This document shows, in pieces, positions 22,780 to 32,805 of a DNA stretch of 64,000 nucleotides. The position numbers and the translations under genes were made by a program. This DNA comes from Phascolarctos cinereus (taxonomy: Eukaryota > Chordata > Mammalia > Diprotodontia > Phascolarctidae). The DNA lies in contig NW_018344214.1 in assembly GCF_002099425.1 (NCBI RefSeq), positions 2,716,001 through 2,780,000 on the forward strand, read 5' to 3'. The notes beneath the pieces are model-generated. The model searched no databases. It was given only the letters and a program-made list of their open reading frames with translations, and was not told the origin of the DNA. The number at the start of each line of letters is the position of its first letter. Within the stretch, counting starts at the first letter, position 1.

Positions 22780-23115
22780 AGTCCCAGAGCCATTAAAAAA
22801 TGAGCTGGCTTTTAGCCTAAAATATATGTTAAGGCAGTTTCTTTTTCCCTTTATCTAATGAGTTTGTGTAGATGCAAATCGGTCATGGGAAGTATTTACA
22901 GATGATCCGATGAAGATGGATGCTCCTTCTGTGGAGCATAAGTAACTTTCAGAGAAAAAGCATCTGCCGTGATAAGATACCCACCATCATGGGATTTCCA
23001 GTCACTCTGGGCTCGGGTTGTTTTTAATTTCTCATTTTTAGTTAGCTTTATAATTAGAGAGCAAACTAAATCTAGATTTTGAAAAGAGCAGTGGAATGTA
23101 TCATTACACAAAACA
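22780..23115. promoter_or_regulatory. Candidate conserved noncoding element
   Basis: A roughly 335-bp block free of recognised repeats. It holds an exact POU octamer ATGCAAAT (22872-22879), a GATA-type word tgataaga (22970-22977), a short hairpin tgctcc/ggagca (22921-22938) and TAATTA-like words near 23049. It retains several CpGs. No coding frame. Enhancer function is inferred from motif density and absence of repeats, not shown. Confidence 0.35.
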
Positions 23116-23496
23116 AGTCTGGAGTGATCTTCCCTGGGCAGTGCGTATCTACGCGTTGAAAGATTTCTTCTCCCAGGGCCACAACAAACTTACCCAAACC
23201 AGAATTAACGAAAGGCCAATGATGAGAGATGGGAAAGAAGAGAAGAGAAAATGGAAAGGATGGTAGAGGGGTGGGTGGTATCCAGCTAGAGGCATGCATA
23301 AGGCTGAGTGTGTCTCCGAGAGCTCAATGAAAGCCTATTCCTGAATTTCAGTCATTCCCACGTATGAAGCTAGACTTCCAAGGTGAACAACTGGATTACA
23401 ATTCTTTAAGGCCCCTTGATAGTACACATATTCAGTGATTTGCTGTTTTTTGCAGTTTTATTTTGTTTCTTTTTAGTAATATATATTATACATATA

Positions 23497-23501
<5 letters not shown>

Positions 23502-23548
<47 letters not shown>
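23502..23548. repeat. (CA)n microsatellite
   Basis: Pure CA run with a preceding TATA/TACATA lead-in from about 23478. Confidence 0.95.
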
Positions 23549-23924
23549 TTATATGATTAAAGGTAAAATTAACTTGGGTTTTTAGTGAGACAGACTGGTC
23601 ATGGACTCTCTCAGAAATCATCCAGGATGGTTGGACAATAAGAAGACCCACCACCACTGGGGCTGCCATTCTCCCACATTTGCCCAGGCTGCTTGACTGC
23701 TCACAAAGCTCAGATGAGGTGGAATTCCACAAGTATTCCTTGCAGTGAAATGGAGGACCATGAACTCCCTACCCTGCCACTGAAGTCCTCCAGTCCTTCC
23801 CAGATGTCCTACCCTTAGATCCTCCAGCCCTTCTATACCATCATCTGACTCACTGGTGTAAGGTAAGGACTCCAATGTGTCACCTCTAGGACTTCTGAGA
23901 CTTTCCACAGGCCCTCCAATGTTG

Positions 23925-24030
23925 CCTCTCTTCTTAGAATGGGAGCCTGTTGAGAGAAGGGTGATCTCACTTTTCTATTTGGATCTTCCCATGGTACTTG
24001 CCGTATAGTAAACACTTCATACAGGCTTTC
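23925..24030 (+). mobile_element. L2 LINE 3' end
   Basis: 'gaatgggagcctgttgagag' and 'ggtacttgccgtatagtaaa' read as a degraded sense L2 terminus. The 23549-23924 stretch to its left holds no feature I can name. Confidence 0.5.
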
Positions 24031-24054
24031 TTTTCTGATCGTCACTCATTACAA

Positions 24055-24245
24055 TGTAAACATTAAGAGCATTGGCTCTAGGCTTACAGCATCCAGGTTC
24101 AAATTCTGCCTCAGATGATGCCTACTTATTCAACTTCTGGCAAATCCCACTCATTTCCTCATGTGTAAAATGAGGGGATTGAATTAATTAATCTCTAAGA
24201 TTCTTGTTAGTGTTAAATTTATAGTCTATCACTAGGAACAACCCT
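24055..24245 (+). repeat. MIR-class SINE
   Basis: 'ggttcaaattctgcctcaga', 'catttcctcatgtgtaaaat' and 'gaggggattgaattaatt' are sense MIR. Confidence 0.8.
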
Positions 24246-24335
24246 GTGTCTCAGTTTCCTCATTTGTAAATAGAGAAGTGTGGACTAGATCATTTCTGAA
24301 GTGCCCTCTAGCCCTAAATCTGTGATCCCCTAACC
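24246..24335 (+). repeat. MIR-class SINE fragment
   Basis: 'ctcagtttcctcatttgtaa' and 'gtgccctctagccctaaatc'. It is a second sense fragment directly after the previous one. Confidence 0.7.
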
Positions 24336-24654
24336 TGAAATGAATGGTGTGAGGAGCTGGTGGAGATGAATGAGATGATATCAAAGGATATTCATAGCTC
24401 TAGATGATAATCATGAGTGTTCAAACACAGAGACGAGATGATTACTCGTTGGTATGTTGTGACAGTGACCCATGCTCCAGAAGGGATGAGATTAGACAAC
24501 TTCTGAGGCCTAATCCAGCTCTGAAAGTCTAGGGTCTGGTGTAATGGAAATACGAATAACAGTTATTGACGTTGTGCATGAAGATTGCAAATAACTAACA
24601 TTGATATTTTGCCTTAAGATTAATTGCATTATCTCATTTGGAAAGTATATTAAC

Positions 24655-24775
24655 TCTGAGACACAGAGGACAAATAATACCTCAGCCTCAATTTCCTTAT
24701 CTGTAAAATGAAGAAATTGGACTAGAAAAGGGACTCTGAGGTCCCTTCTGGCCCTAGATTAGGGCCCATAATCCT
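24655..24775 (+). repeat. MIR-class SINE fragment
   Basis: 'cctcaatttccttatctgta' and 'ggtcccttctggccctagat'. Confidence 0.7.
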
Positions 24776-24910
24776 CGTAACAACTCCATGAACAGCTACT
24801 TCTGAGTATTTTCATTAGCCCCATTTTGCAAATGATAAAACTTCAACTCAGAGACATAAAAGGACTTGTCCAAAATCACAGAACTACTATCAGAGACCAT
24901 ACATGAATCT
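24776..24910 (-). repeat. MIR-class SINE, antisense
   Basis: 'attagccccattttgcaaat', 'gacttgtccaaaatcacaga'. It abuts the sense fragment on its left. Confidence 0.7.
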
Positions 24911-24939
24911 AGGTCTTCTGATTCCAAATCCTTCTCATG

Positions 24940-25112
24940 GAAAGAACATGGGGACAGGAAACAGGAGACCTGGCATCTAATCCTAGTTCTCTTTCTGCCT
25001 ACTTCTATGACCTTAAACAAGGTGCTTTCCCTTTGGAGATCTCAGTTTCCTCTTCTGTAAAATGAAAGGACATAACCAGATGATCCCTAAAGTCCATTCT
25101 AGCCTTAATGTT
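24940..25112 (+). repeat. MIR-class SINE
   Basis: 'gacctggcatctaatcctag', 'tctcagtttcctcttctgta' and 'aaagtccattctagcctta'. The hexanucleotide array starts at its 3' end. Confidence 0.75.
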
Positions 25113-25117
25113 TGAGG

Positions 25118-25466
25118 ATTAGACAGACAGATAGATAGATATAGATATAGATATAGATATAGATATAGATATAGATATAGATATAGATATAGATATAGAT
25201 ATAGATATAGATATAGATATAGATGTAGATATAGATGTAGATACAGATGTAGATACAGATGTAGATACAGATGTAGATACAGATATAGATACAGATATAG
25301 ATATAGATATAGATATAGATATAGATATAGATATAGATATAGATATAGATATAGATATAGATATAGATATAGATATAGATATAGATATAGATATAGATAT
25401 AGATGATATAGATATAGATATATAGATATAGATATAGATGATATAGATATAGATATAGATATGGAT
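25118..25466. repeat. (AGATAT)n hexanucleotide array with 12-bp higher-order block
   Basis: About 350 bp. A GACAGATAGATA lead-in passes into long runs of the AGATAT hexamer. In the middle (about 25218-25290) the unit becomes a 12-mer alternating gatgta and gataca, repeated several times, before returning to the pure hexamer. Two 'gatgatata' phase slips lie near 25401 and 25437. Confidence 0.97.
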
Positions 25467-25489
25467 ATGTATGCGTGTATTCTTAAATG

Positions 25490-25860
25490 AACAATTTCAG
25501 TAAAATCTGAGAAGAGTCTGAATCAAATATAATTTAAAATGCACTTAGAAGCTAGTTTACAAATGAGAAATCTGCTCTTTAGGTACATAATTGACCAATA
25601 AAGCTCTTTTAAATGATGTCTGGGATAGTCACGTAGCCAGCATTTTCCAAAAATTGAGAAGGCAAGTCTCTGTCTAACATTCCCACCCACAAAGCACTGA
25701 ATGCAACTCAGCCCTTGTTTCTCTGCCTGGCATAAATGCACAGATGGCCAGTATGGTTTCACACTAAAGAGACTGATTGCATAATTTGGAAAAAAAATGG
25801 TTTAATCGAATTAATTCAGCATGACAGGACAAATTATATGGACATATAATGAAATGTGAC
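25490..25860. promoter_or_regulatory. Candidate conserved noncoding element
   Basis: Unique AT-rich block with an exact C/EBP-type palindrome half pair TTGCATAAT (25777-25785), a CCAATAA word near 25594 and 'gaattaattcagcatgaca' near 25808. No repeat family or stable coding frame. Regulatory role is inferred. Confidence 0.3.
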
Positions 25861-25861
25861 T

Positions 25862-26065
25862 ATAGCTTTAGAACTAAAAAGGACTTAGATACCACCTGAT
25901 TCAAACTCCTTTTCAAGATAGCAGAATTGAGGCTCAGATTGGTTCATGGAGGTGAATCACAGATTGATGATTGGAAGGGTCCTTACAGATCTTGTACTCT
26001 AGGCATCTCCTTTTACAAATAAGGAGACTGCAGCCCAGAAAGATTCTTCTTTCATTCTTTTTTGA
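25862..26065 (-). repeat. Two antisense MIR-class SINE fragments
   Basis: 25865-25945 ('tttagaactaaaaaggactt', 'ccttttcaagatagcagaat') and 25955-26060 ('gattgatgattggaagggtc', 'ccttttacaaataaggagac'). Confidence 0.65.
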
Positions 26066-26259
26066 CCTGCAAATTAAGACATTTGTGAAATATGGTGCAA
26101 ACCTGGAATTATTGGGCACAGTTTGCTGATATTGCTGTCTTTTGTTGATCCATCTCTTTGACACTTAGGAAAACCAAATGATGACTAGCTACAAGTCAGC
26201 AAAGATGCCAATGGAGAGAGAGGAAGACTGGCGGGCTGTCACTTGCCTTCTGGCGCTGC

Positions 26260-26660
26260 CCAATTTCAAAGTATTTTTTCCCTTAAATTTTTCTGGTTTC
26301 CCAGGTGTTTTTTAAGGGTCTGAAAGACAGCTGATTTTCAATGTTTATATTTTAAAGGAATTTCATTGACAAGGCAGGCAGAGAACATGCCTTGAGTCAT
26401 TGTCTTTATTCTTTTTCTTGCAATGCATCTTAGCTTTCAAAGAGCGTATTTGACATTTACAGCATGTCTGGTGAGGCTTTAATTATTATTGTTTTTATTA
26501 CATTTTAATTGTTCAGCCTGGAATGGTTTGTGAGCTGCTTTGGGGAAAGGATAATAATCAGTTACACCATTAAGTCACCTTCCCTGAAATCCATGACAGG
26601 CAACAATGATATAGCAATGACCTTGACTTAAATAAATGATTTTCCCCTTCTTGGGGGAAA
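26260..26660. promoter_or_regulatory. Candidate conserved noncoding element
   Basis: A roughly 400-bp AT-rich block without recognised repeats. It carries 'ggctttaattattattg' (26474 on), a GATAA word (26550-26554), a SOX-like aacaatga (26602-26609) and an exact NR5A/ERR-type monomer site, TGACCTTGA (26618-26626, reverse complement TCAAGGTCA). The motif cluster and the absence of repeats in a repeat-dense window suggest an enhancer. That is inference. Confidence 0.38.
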
Positions 26661-26721
26661 GAGGATAAAAGAGGGGGGGAAATGGAGAAGTGGAGGAAGA
26701 ATAGATTGATTTAGAATCCTA

Positions 26722-26858
26722 GAAGTATGAGCTGAGTCGGAGGATTCAAGATCATGTGATCCATTGCATTCATTTTTAGTGAGGGGGAAACAGAAACCCA
26801 AAGACATAAGTTGCTCTGATCAAGGTCATGTATCAGCAAAGGATTGTGACTATAGATT
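26722..26858 (-). repeat. MIR-class SINE, antisense
   Basis: 'gggggaaacagaaaccca' and 'gatcaaggtcatgtatcag' are a degraded antisense core. Confidence 0.55.
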
Positions 26859-27015
26859 TAGAGTCAGAAAGGACCTCAGAAGCTATTGAGATTGGCCACT
26901 TATTATACTGACAGATAAACAAAGTGAGACCTACGGTGGTTATAATGACTCTCCCAGGGTCACCCAAGTGGCAAATGGCAGAGAGCTCGGACGTAAACCC
27001 AAATTATTTTTACTC
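26859..27015 (-). repeat. MIR/THER1-class SINE, antisense
   Basis: 'tagatttagagtcagaaagg', 'tgacagataaacaaagtgag' and 'cccagggtcacccaagtgg'. Confidence 0.7.
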
Positions 27016-27119
27016 AAAAGGCAGTCAAAACACATTGTCACTCTAGAGGAAAATGGAAGACATTTTTGAAAGTGTAGATTGAGGTAATTTTATTCCAAAG
27101 TGTATGATTTAAAATCTAA

Positions 27120-27785
27120 ACAAACCCTAGAAGAGAAAGCAAGGCCAGAAGGGGCATAGCTGTCCTTACTGAGTTATTGCATCCCAGTCCCAAAACCTCC
27201 TAAGGCAGCCCATTCTTATCTTGGATAACTCTGTGAGGAAGTTCGTTATAGAATCCAAATCTGCTTTGCAGCAAGTTGTTACCCATGGTTCCTAATTCTG
27301 CCCTCTGAGAACAAACAAAGTGAGTACGTTCCCTCTTCCTAATGACGTCCTTTCAAATGTTTCAGTACTTCCCAGCTAAGTTCTCTCTTCCTGAGGCCAA
27401 ACATTCCCAGTTCCTTCGCTGGTTCTTCATTTCGCATGGACCACTGTACTTACGTCTTTGATTCTTCAGGCACAAGCATAGCGCTCAGAGGATAGGAGGT
27501 GCTTCATGAGTGCTTGCTGATTGACCGCTTCATGGTCTTCGCCAGTTTCTCAGTGCCCTTCCTAAAATGTTCATACAGAACTGAACAGAGCACTCCCAAT
27601 GAGGTATGAACAGGGCAGAGGTCAGGAGGGTTGCTGCCTTCCCTCTCCCGCTCATTATAGCCACTCTTGTTTTCTAAATATAGCCTGGTATGGCTTTAGC
27701 ATTTTTGGGCTGCCGTATCACCCTGTTGACTCACACTGAGATGGCAAGCCGTAAAACTCTAAAGTAGTTCTAGCCCTATATTATG
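27120..27785 (-). mobile_element. L3/CR1-like LINE, long 3' fragment
   Basis: Antisense L3/CR1 in correct order: 'aaggcagcccattcttatct', 'aaacattcccagttccttcg', 'cttcctaaaatgttcataca', 'gaggtatgaacagggcagag' and 'gccgtatcaccctgttgact'. A short L2-like insert ('gcgctcagaggataggagg', about 27470-27535) interrupts it. Confidence 0.8.
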
Positions 27786-27789
27786 TAGA

Positions 27790-27975
27790 ACATGCTAGGA
27801 AACCAGTGAAGAAATTAGATAATTAATAGATTTAACAAAGAAATGAACCCACCAAAATCAACAGCATATCTATGTAACACCAACAAAACCCAAGAAGCAG
27901 TAAAAGAAAGGGAAAGGCTAAAATATTTGGGAATCAATTTACATGGGAATATTCAAATCCTGTATAGAGTAAATT
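27790..27975 (+). mobile_element. L1 LINE, ORF2 segment (left of insertion)
   Basis: Sense L1 ORF2: 'aaaatcaacagcatatctat', 'gtaacaccaacaaaacccaa' and 'aaaatatttgggaatcaatt' (the KYLGINL region of RT). It is cut by an antisense L1 at 27976 and resumes at 29099. Confidence 0.85.
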
Positions 27976-29083
27976 TTTAGCCTTTTTTTTATTAATTTGT
28001 TTTGATTTATCAACAATCACTTCCATAAGCTTTTGAATTTTAAAATTACTCCCCTCCTTCCCCAAGACTTCGTGCAATCTGATGTAGGCTATGCATATAC
28101 ATTCCTAATAAACATATTTTCAAATTAGTCACGTTGTATGGAAGAATTAGAACCAACATGAGTAACCATCAGAAAGAGGAAACAAAAGAAAATGGAACAA
28201 AAAAAATAGCAAATAGTATGCTTCGATTTGCATTCAAACTCCATAATTCTTTCTTTGGATGTGGATAGTATTTTCTATCATGAGACTTTTGGAGATATCT
28301 TAGATCCTTACATTACTGAGAAGGGCAAAGTCTACCAAAGTTAGTCATTGCACAATGTGGCTGTTACTGTGTACAACATTCTCCTGGTTCTGCTCATTTC
28401 ACTCAGCATCAATCCATACAAGTCTTTCCAGGTTTTTCTAAAGTCTGCCTGCTCATCGTTTCTTATAGAACAATAGTATTCTATTATATTCATATACTAC
28501 AACTTTTTAAACCATTCCCCAATTGATGGGCATCCCCTCAGTTTTCAATTCTTTGCCGCCACTGAAAGAGCTGCTATAAATATTTTTGTGCACATAGGTC
28601 CTTTTCCCATTTGTATGATCTCTTTGGGATACAGCCCTAGAAGTGCTATTTCTGGGTCAAAGGGGACACACATTTCATAGCCCTTTGGGCATAGTTCCAA
28701 ATTGCTCTCCAAAATGATTGGATTATTTCACAACTCCACCAACAATGCTTTAATGTTCCAATTTTCCCATATCTTCTCTAACATTTTTCATTTTCCTATT
28801 TTGTCATTTTGGCCAATCTGATAGGTGTGATGTGTTACCTCAGAGTCATTATGATTTTCATTTCTTTAATCAATAGTGATTTAGAGCATTTTTTGTATGA
28901 CTATAGATAGCTTTAATTTCTTAAGCTGAAAACTGCCTGTTCATATCCTTTGACCATTTATCAATTGGGGAATGACTTGTATTCTTATACATTTGACTTA
29001 ATTCTCTCTATAGTTTAGAAATGAGGCCCTTATCAGAGACACTGGTTGTGAAAAGTCTTTCCCAGTTTTCTGCTTCTCTCCTC
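27976..29083 (-). mobile_element. L1 LINE, 5'-truncated insertion
   Basis: The antisense 3' end of L1 ORF2 plus 3'UTR. It runs from an A-rich tail at the left through 'aattgatgggcatcccctca', 'cctttgaccatttatcaatt' and 'gggaatgacttgtattctta'. It is flanked by a perfect 15-bp target duplication, tgtatagagtaaatt (27961-27975 and 29084-29098), so this is a genuine retroposition into the older sense L1. Confidence 0.95.
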
Positions 29084-29098
29084 TGTATAGAGTAAATT

Positions 29099-31145
29099 AT
29101 AAAATTATCCTTAAAGATATAAAAAACAACTGGAATAGATGGGAGAATATTCTGTGTTTTTGGTGGGCCGGGGCAAAGTCATAAGATAATAAATCTGTCA
29201 GAGCTTCAAGGACGTAATCATCAAACTACCAGTGGGCTCTTTAAAGCCAGATAAAATAAGATTCCTTCACCAGGACAAAAATTCTAGTTAACCAAAAGAA
29301 ATCATTTTAAAAGATAAAAATGGAGGAAGAATAGCACTTCTCAATGTTAGATTGTATTAGAAAACAGCAATAATCAAAACCATTTGGTTTTCACTTAAAA
29401 AATAGAAAAACAGATCAATAGAGCACACTAGACAAGTAAGAATCAGGAATAAGGGAACCCAATAACTGACTGTTCAATACGTCTGCATACCTAAGTTACT
29501 TAGGAGAAAATCCATATTCAGAAAAACTGCTTGGGAAACGAGAAAGCAACCTGGAAGAAATTGGCCTAGATGAACACCTCAGAGCATGACCTACAGTCAA
29601 TTTAAAGTGGGTAGGCCCTGAATATTAAAAAAAAAATTACTATACTAAATTAAAAGTGAATCAGATCATGTGCCTTTCACAGATATGGATAGGAGATTAT
29701 TTCTTAACCAAAGAATAGATATGATTACAAAAGACAGAATAGATCATTTTGATTACACAAAACTGAATAGCTTTTGCATGAAAAATTAATGCATCTAAGA
29801 TGAGAAAAGAGATGGTGAACTGGGAACAAATCTTTCCATCAAATGTCTTTAATTAAGATTTAGTATTTAAGATATATAGACAATCTTTGAGTTATCTCTT
29901 TCTCTTCCTTTCCCTCTCCTTTCCCTTCCTTCCCTTGCTCCACCCTCTCATTTTTATACGAGCACACACAAATAAACATTCACTTATATGTATGTAAATA
30001 CACACATAAATACATTTCCAAAAGCCATTCCTCAATAATTCAGTGGTCAAAATATATGAACAAAGTTCTCTAAAGAATTGCAAACTATTTATTACATGAA
30101 AGAATATTCCAAATCACTAGTAATACAAGAAAGGTACATCAATAGAAACTTGAGGTTCTGCCTCTCAATCAGGAAACTGTCAAAGAAATAAAAATAAAAC
30201 AGTCAGTGTTGGAGGGATTGTAGAAAGAGAGACCCAATGATGCATTGTTGGTGGAGCTGTGATTTCGTACAATTCTTGAAAACAGTTTGGAATTAGACCA
30301 ATAAAGTATCTAAAATGTCCATACACTTTGACTCTGAAATTCCATTACTATGACCCAAGGAAGTCATGAAGAAGAAGAAGAAGAAGAAGAAGAAGAAAAG
30401 AAGAAGAAGAAGAAGAAGAAGAAGAGAAGAAGAAGAAGAAGAAGAAGAAGAAGAAGAAGAGAGAAGAAGGAGAAGAAGGAGGAAGAGGAGGAGGAGAAGA
30501 AGAAGAAGAAGAAGAAGAGAAGAAGAAGAAGGAGAGAAGAAGAAGAAGGAGAGAAGAAGAAGAAGGAGAAGAAGGCGGCTCCATATACACCAAGATATTC
30601 ACAGAAGCTCTTTTATTGTGGTAGCAAAACAACTAAAAATAAAGCAGATATCAGTCAACTAGGAAATGGCTGAACAAATTGTGCTGCATGAAAGTAATGG
30701 GATATTATTCTGATGTGAGAAATGATGAGTACTATAAGTACAGACAAACATAGAACGGTTCCCAGAAACTGATGCAAATTGAGGTAACAAAGTCAGGAAA
30801 GCAACTTAGACAACTATAGTGATGTAATGGGACAAAAGGTACACCCCCCAAAAAAAAATTGAAAATGAATGTTGCAGAATTAGAACAACCAAACTTGGCC
30901 TCTGAAAGAGTAATGAAAAGACATTTCTCCTGACTTCTCTACAGAGGTGATGAGTCCACAACTGTGGGGCACTCCATGCAATGTCAGAAATGTTAAATGC
31001 ACTATTTGGTTTGGCTAATTTACTCTTCCTCTTCTTTTTTAATCTTTGTCAGGCACAATATATGGCTCTCTGGGACTAGTGGATGTGATATAGGAAGAAA
31101 CACAGTGGGTTTTGAAACAAAATATATCAATGATAATCTATTTTT
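29099..31145 (+). mobile_element. L1 LINE, ORF2 C-terminal part and 3'UTR
   Basis: Continues the sense L1 from 27790: RT thumb and C-terminal region ('acaactggaatagatgggag', 'gcacttctcaatgttagatt', 'gatcattttgattacacaaa'), a GAA array at 30367-30574, then 'gaaatggctgaacaaattgt'. The 3'UTR ends around 'aaatatatcaatgataatc' near 31140. Many stops and indels leave no functional ORF2. Confidence 0.9.
30367..30574. repeat. (GAA)n trinucleotide array within L1 ORF2
   Basis: About 208 bp of GAA with scattered AAAG, GAGAA and GGA interruptions. It replaces the purine-rich stretch that L1 carries between its 'cccaaagagatca' and 'atattcacagaagctctttt' segments, so it grew from an internal L1 sequence and not from a poly(A) tail. 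Confidence 0.95.
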
Positions 31146-31189
31146 TAAAATCTCCTCACTAAACCATAATTGCCTGAAAAACAGATACA

Positions 31190-31295
31190 ACTTCAGTAAT
31201 TGTGCCTGTTTTACTTCTATTCCTACTAAATGTCTTAGTGCCTGCTATGTGCTTAGGCACCTACTGTGTACAGAAGCTTAATAAATGTTTGTTGA
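31190..31295 (+). mobile_element. L2-like LINE 3' end
   Basis: 'agtgcctgctatgtgcttag' and 'cagaagcttaataaatgttt'. Confidence 0.55.
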
Positions 31296-31394
31296 CCAAA
31301 AGAATAAATGTATTCAGTGTCTTCTCCATGAATTTCTGTTGAATTCTGGATGTAAAGCCAAAGAGTTTCAATAAAAATAATTATCTTTCAAAAG

Positions 31395-31480
31395 AACAAC
31401 TCTGACTAGAAAGAGAATGGAACATTATGCTCATCTTACAGATAACAAAACTGAGGCTTGGCAACATAGCCTGATGCATT
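31395..31480 (-). repeat. MIR-class SINE fragment, antisense
   Basis: 'ctcatcttacagataacaaa' and 'actgaggcttggcaac'. Confidence 0.65.
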
Positions 31481-31484
31481 CATT

Positions 31485-31700
31485 GTAAGGGGCACTGGAT
31501 GTGAAGGCAGAATGCTCGCTTTCAAGCTACGGGCCCATTACTTGGTACAATGGCCACAGTAGCTCTTTAAGCCTCAGTTTTCTTATTTGTAAGTGAGGAT
31601 AGCAATGCCAGTGCTGTATGCCTCATATGGGCCTAGTGAGGGCAGTGCTTTGTCACTGGAGAAGCATTGCATAAGTATCATCTCTTATATTTGCCCAAAG
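31485..31700 (+). repeat. MIR-class SINE
   Basis: 'tttaagcctcagttttctta' and 'tttgtaagtgaggatagcaa', continuing into the 3' part 'ggagaagcattgcataagta'. Confidence 0.65.
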
Positions 31701-31754
31701 TGACCCAGCTAGAAAGTATTAGGACCAAGATTGAAATCTAAGGGTTCCAACTCA

Positions 31755-31860
31755 CACAGACAGCATGAGGTAGTGAAAACTGTGGGGGAATTGGAGTCTA
31801 AAGTCCTGGGCTTGATTCAGTCTTCCCTCTGCCATGTACTACTTCTATCACTCAGACCAT
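31755..31860 (+). repeat. MIR-class SINE, head fragment
   Basis: 'agacagcatgaggtagtgaa', 'ggagtctaaagtcctgggct', resembling the tRNA-derived MIR head. Confidence 0.6.
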
Positions 31861-31861
31861 G

Positions 31862-32331
31862 AGTCAACTAGCATTTATCAAGCACCTGCTATGTGCTAGG
31901 CACTGTCCTAAGCACTGTGGCTTCAAAGGACAAAAAAGCCCTTGTTCTCAAGGAGTTCAACTCCTAATAGAGAAACTCCAAGCACAAACATCTATATATA
32001 ATCAAGTTCTAGACAGAATAAATTGGAGATCACCACCAGAGAGAAGACAGTAACAGGAGAGGGACAAAGAAAGGCTTCTTGCAGAAGGTGGGATTTTAGC
32101 TGAAGCTTGAAGGAATCCAGGGAAACAATAAGGCAGAGATGAGAAGGGAGTTTCAGTTACAGGGGACAATACACAGTGAAAACACAGTCTGAAGATTAGA
32201 GTGCCATGTGCTAGGAACAACTTGGAGGTTAATGTCACTGGATCCCAGAATACATGGAGGAAAATAAGATCTAAGAAGACTAGAAAGCAAGGAAGGGTGA
32301 AGGTTATGAAGGGCTTTAAAAGCCATAGAAG
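31862..32331 (-). mobile_element. L2 LINE fragment (left of insertion)
   Basis: Long antisense L2: 'gcatttatcaagcacctgct', 'ttctcaaggagttcaactcc', 'cagaaggtgggattttagct', 'gaagcttgaaggaatccagg' and 'ttatgaagggctttaaaagc'. It resumes at about 32632 after an insertion. Confidence 0.85.
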
Positions 32332-32631
32332 TACGTATAGAATGATTTTACAAATATGCATGTGTGTTTATATACATACATACATATATGTGTATGTGTG
32401 TGTGTGTGTGTGTATTTGTGTCTAATGGCAACCATCTTTAGATAGGTAGAAGGGAGGGAAGGAAACAAATGGAAAAAATGAAATTTACCTGATAACTTTA
32501 TTATATATTTAAAAGGAATAGCAAGTTGTACATAATGGATTTGCAATTTCATGTGTAATCATCTTCTTTTATAGATGTGTTATACAGGTACTTGTTTTAT
32601 TCCACAAATTCAAAATAAAATATATTTTTTT
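32332..32631 (+). mobile_element. Unclassified retroposon 3' end with TG array
   Basis: About 300 bp interrupting an L2. It contains a TATACATA/(TG)n stretch (32370-32415) and ends in an A/T-rich tail after 'gttttattccacaaattcaa'. Similar flanking words (aaaagcca at about 32320 and aaaagccaa at about 32635) fit a target duplication. I cannot name the family. Confidence 0.5.
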
Positions 32632-32698
32632 TAAAAAGCCAAGCAGAAGATGTTTGGGGTCATAGGAAGTCTCTGGAGTTTATTGAATAGGTTTAATG
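32632..32698 (-). mobile_element. L2 LINE fragment (right of insertion)
   Basis: 'agtctctggagtttattgaa' continues the L2 interrupted at 32331. Confidence 0.75.
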
Positions 32699-32805
32699 AC
32701 TCTAGGCTTCAATTTCCACATCTACAAATAAGGGGAGGGGTTGAACTACTACATTGCTAAAGTCTCTCCTCATTACAGAAATTATGAACTCAAAATACAT
32801 CCAAG
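32699..32805 (+). repeat. MIR-class SINE fragment
   Basis: 'ctaggcttcaatttccacat' and 'aaagtctctcctcattacag'. Confidence 0.6.

Noticed and set aside
25118-25466. CRISPR-like regular array
   Set aside because: No unique spacers; it is a plain hexanucleotide microsatellite in a mammalian genome.
30348-30673. Lys/Arg/Glu-rich and Ser/Leu/Phe-rich frames
   Set aside because: Produced by the GAA array inside a dead L1.
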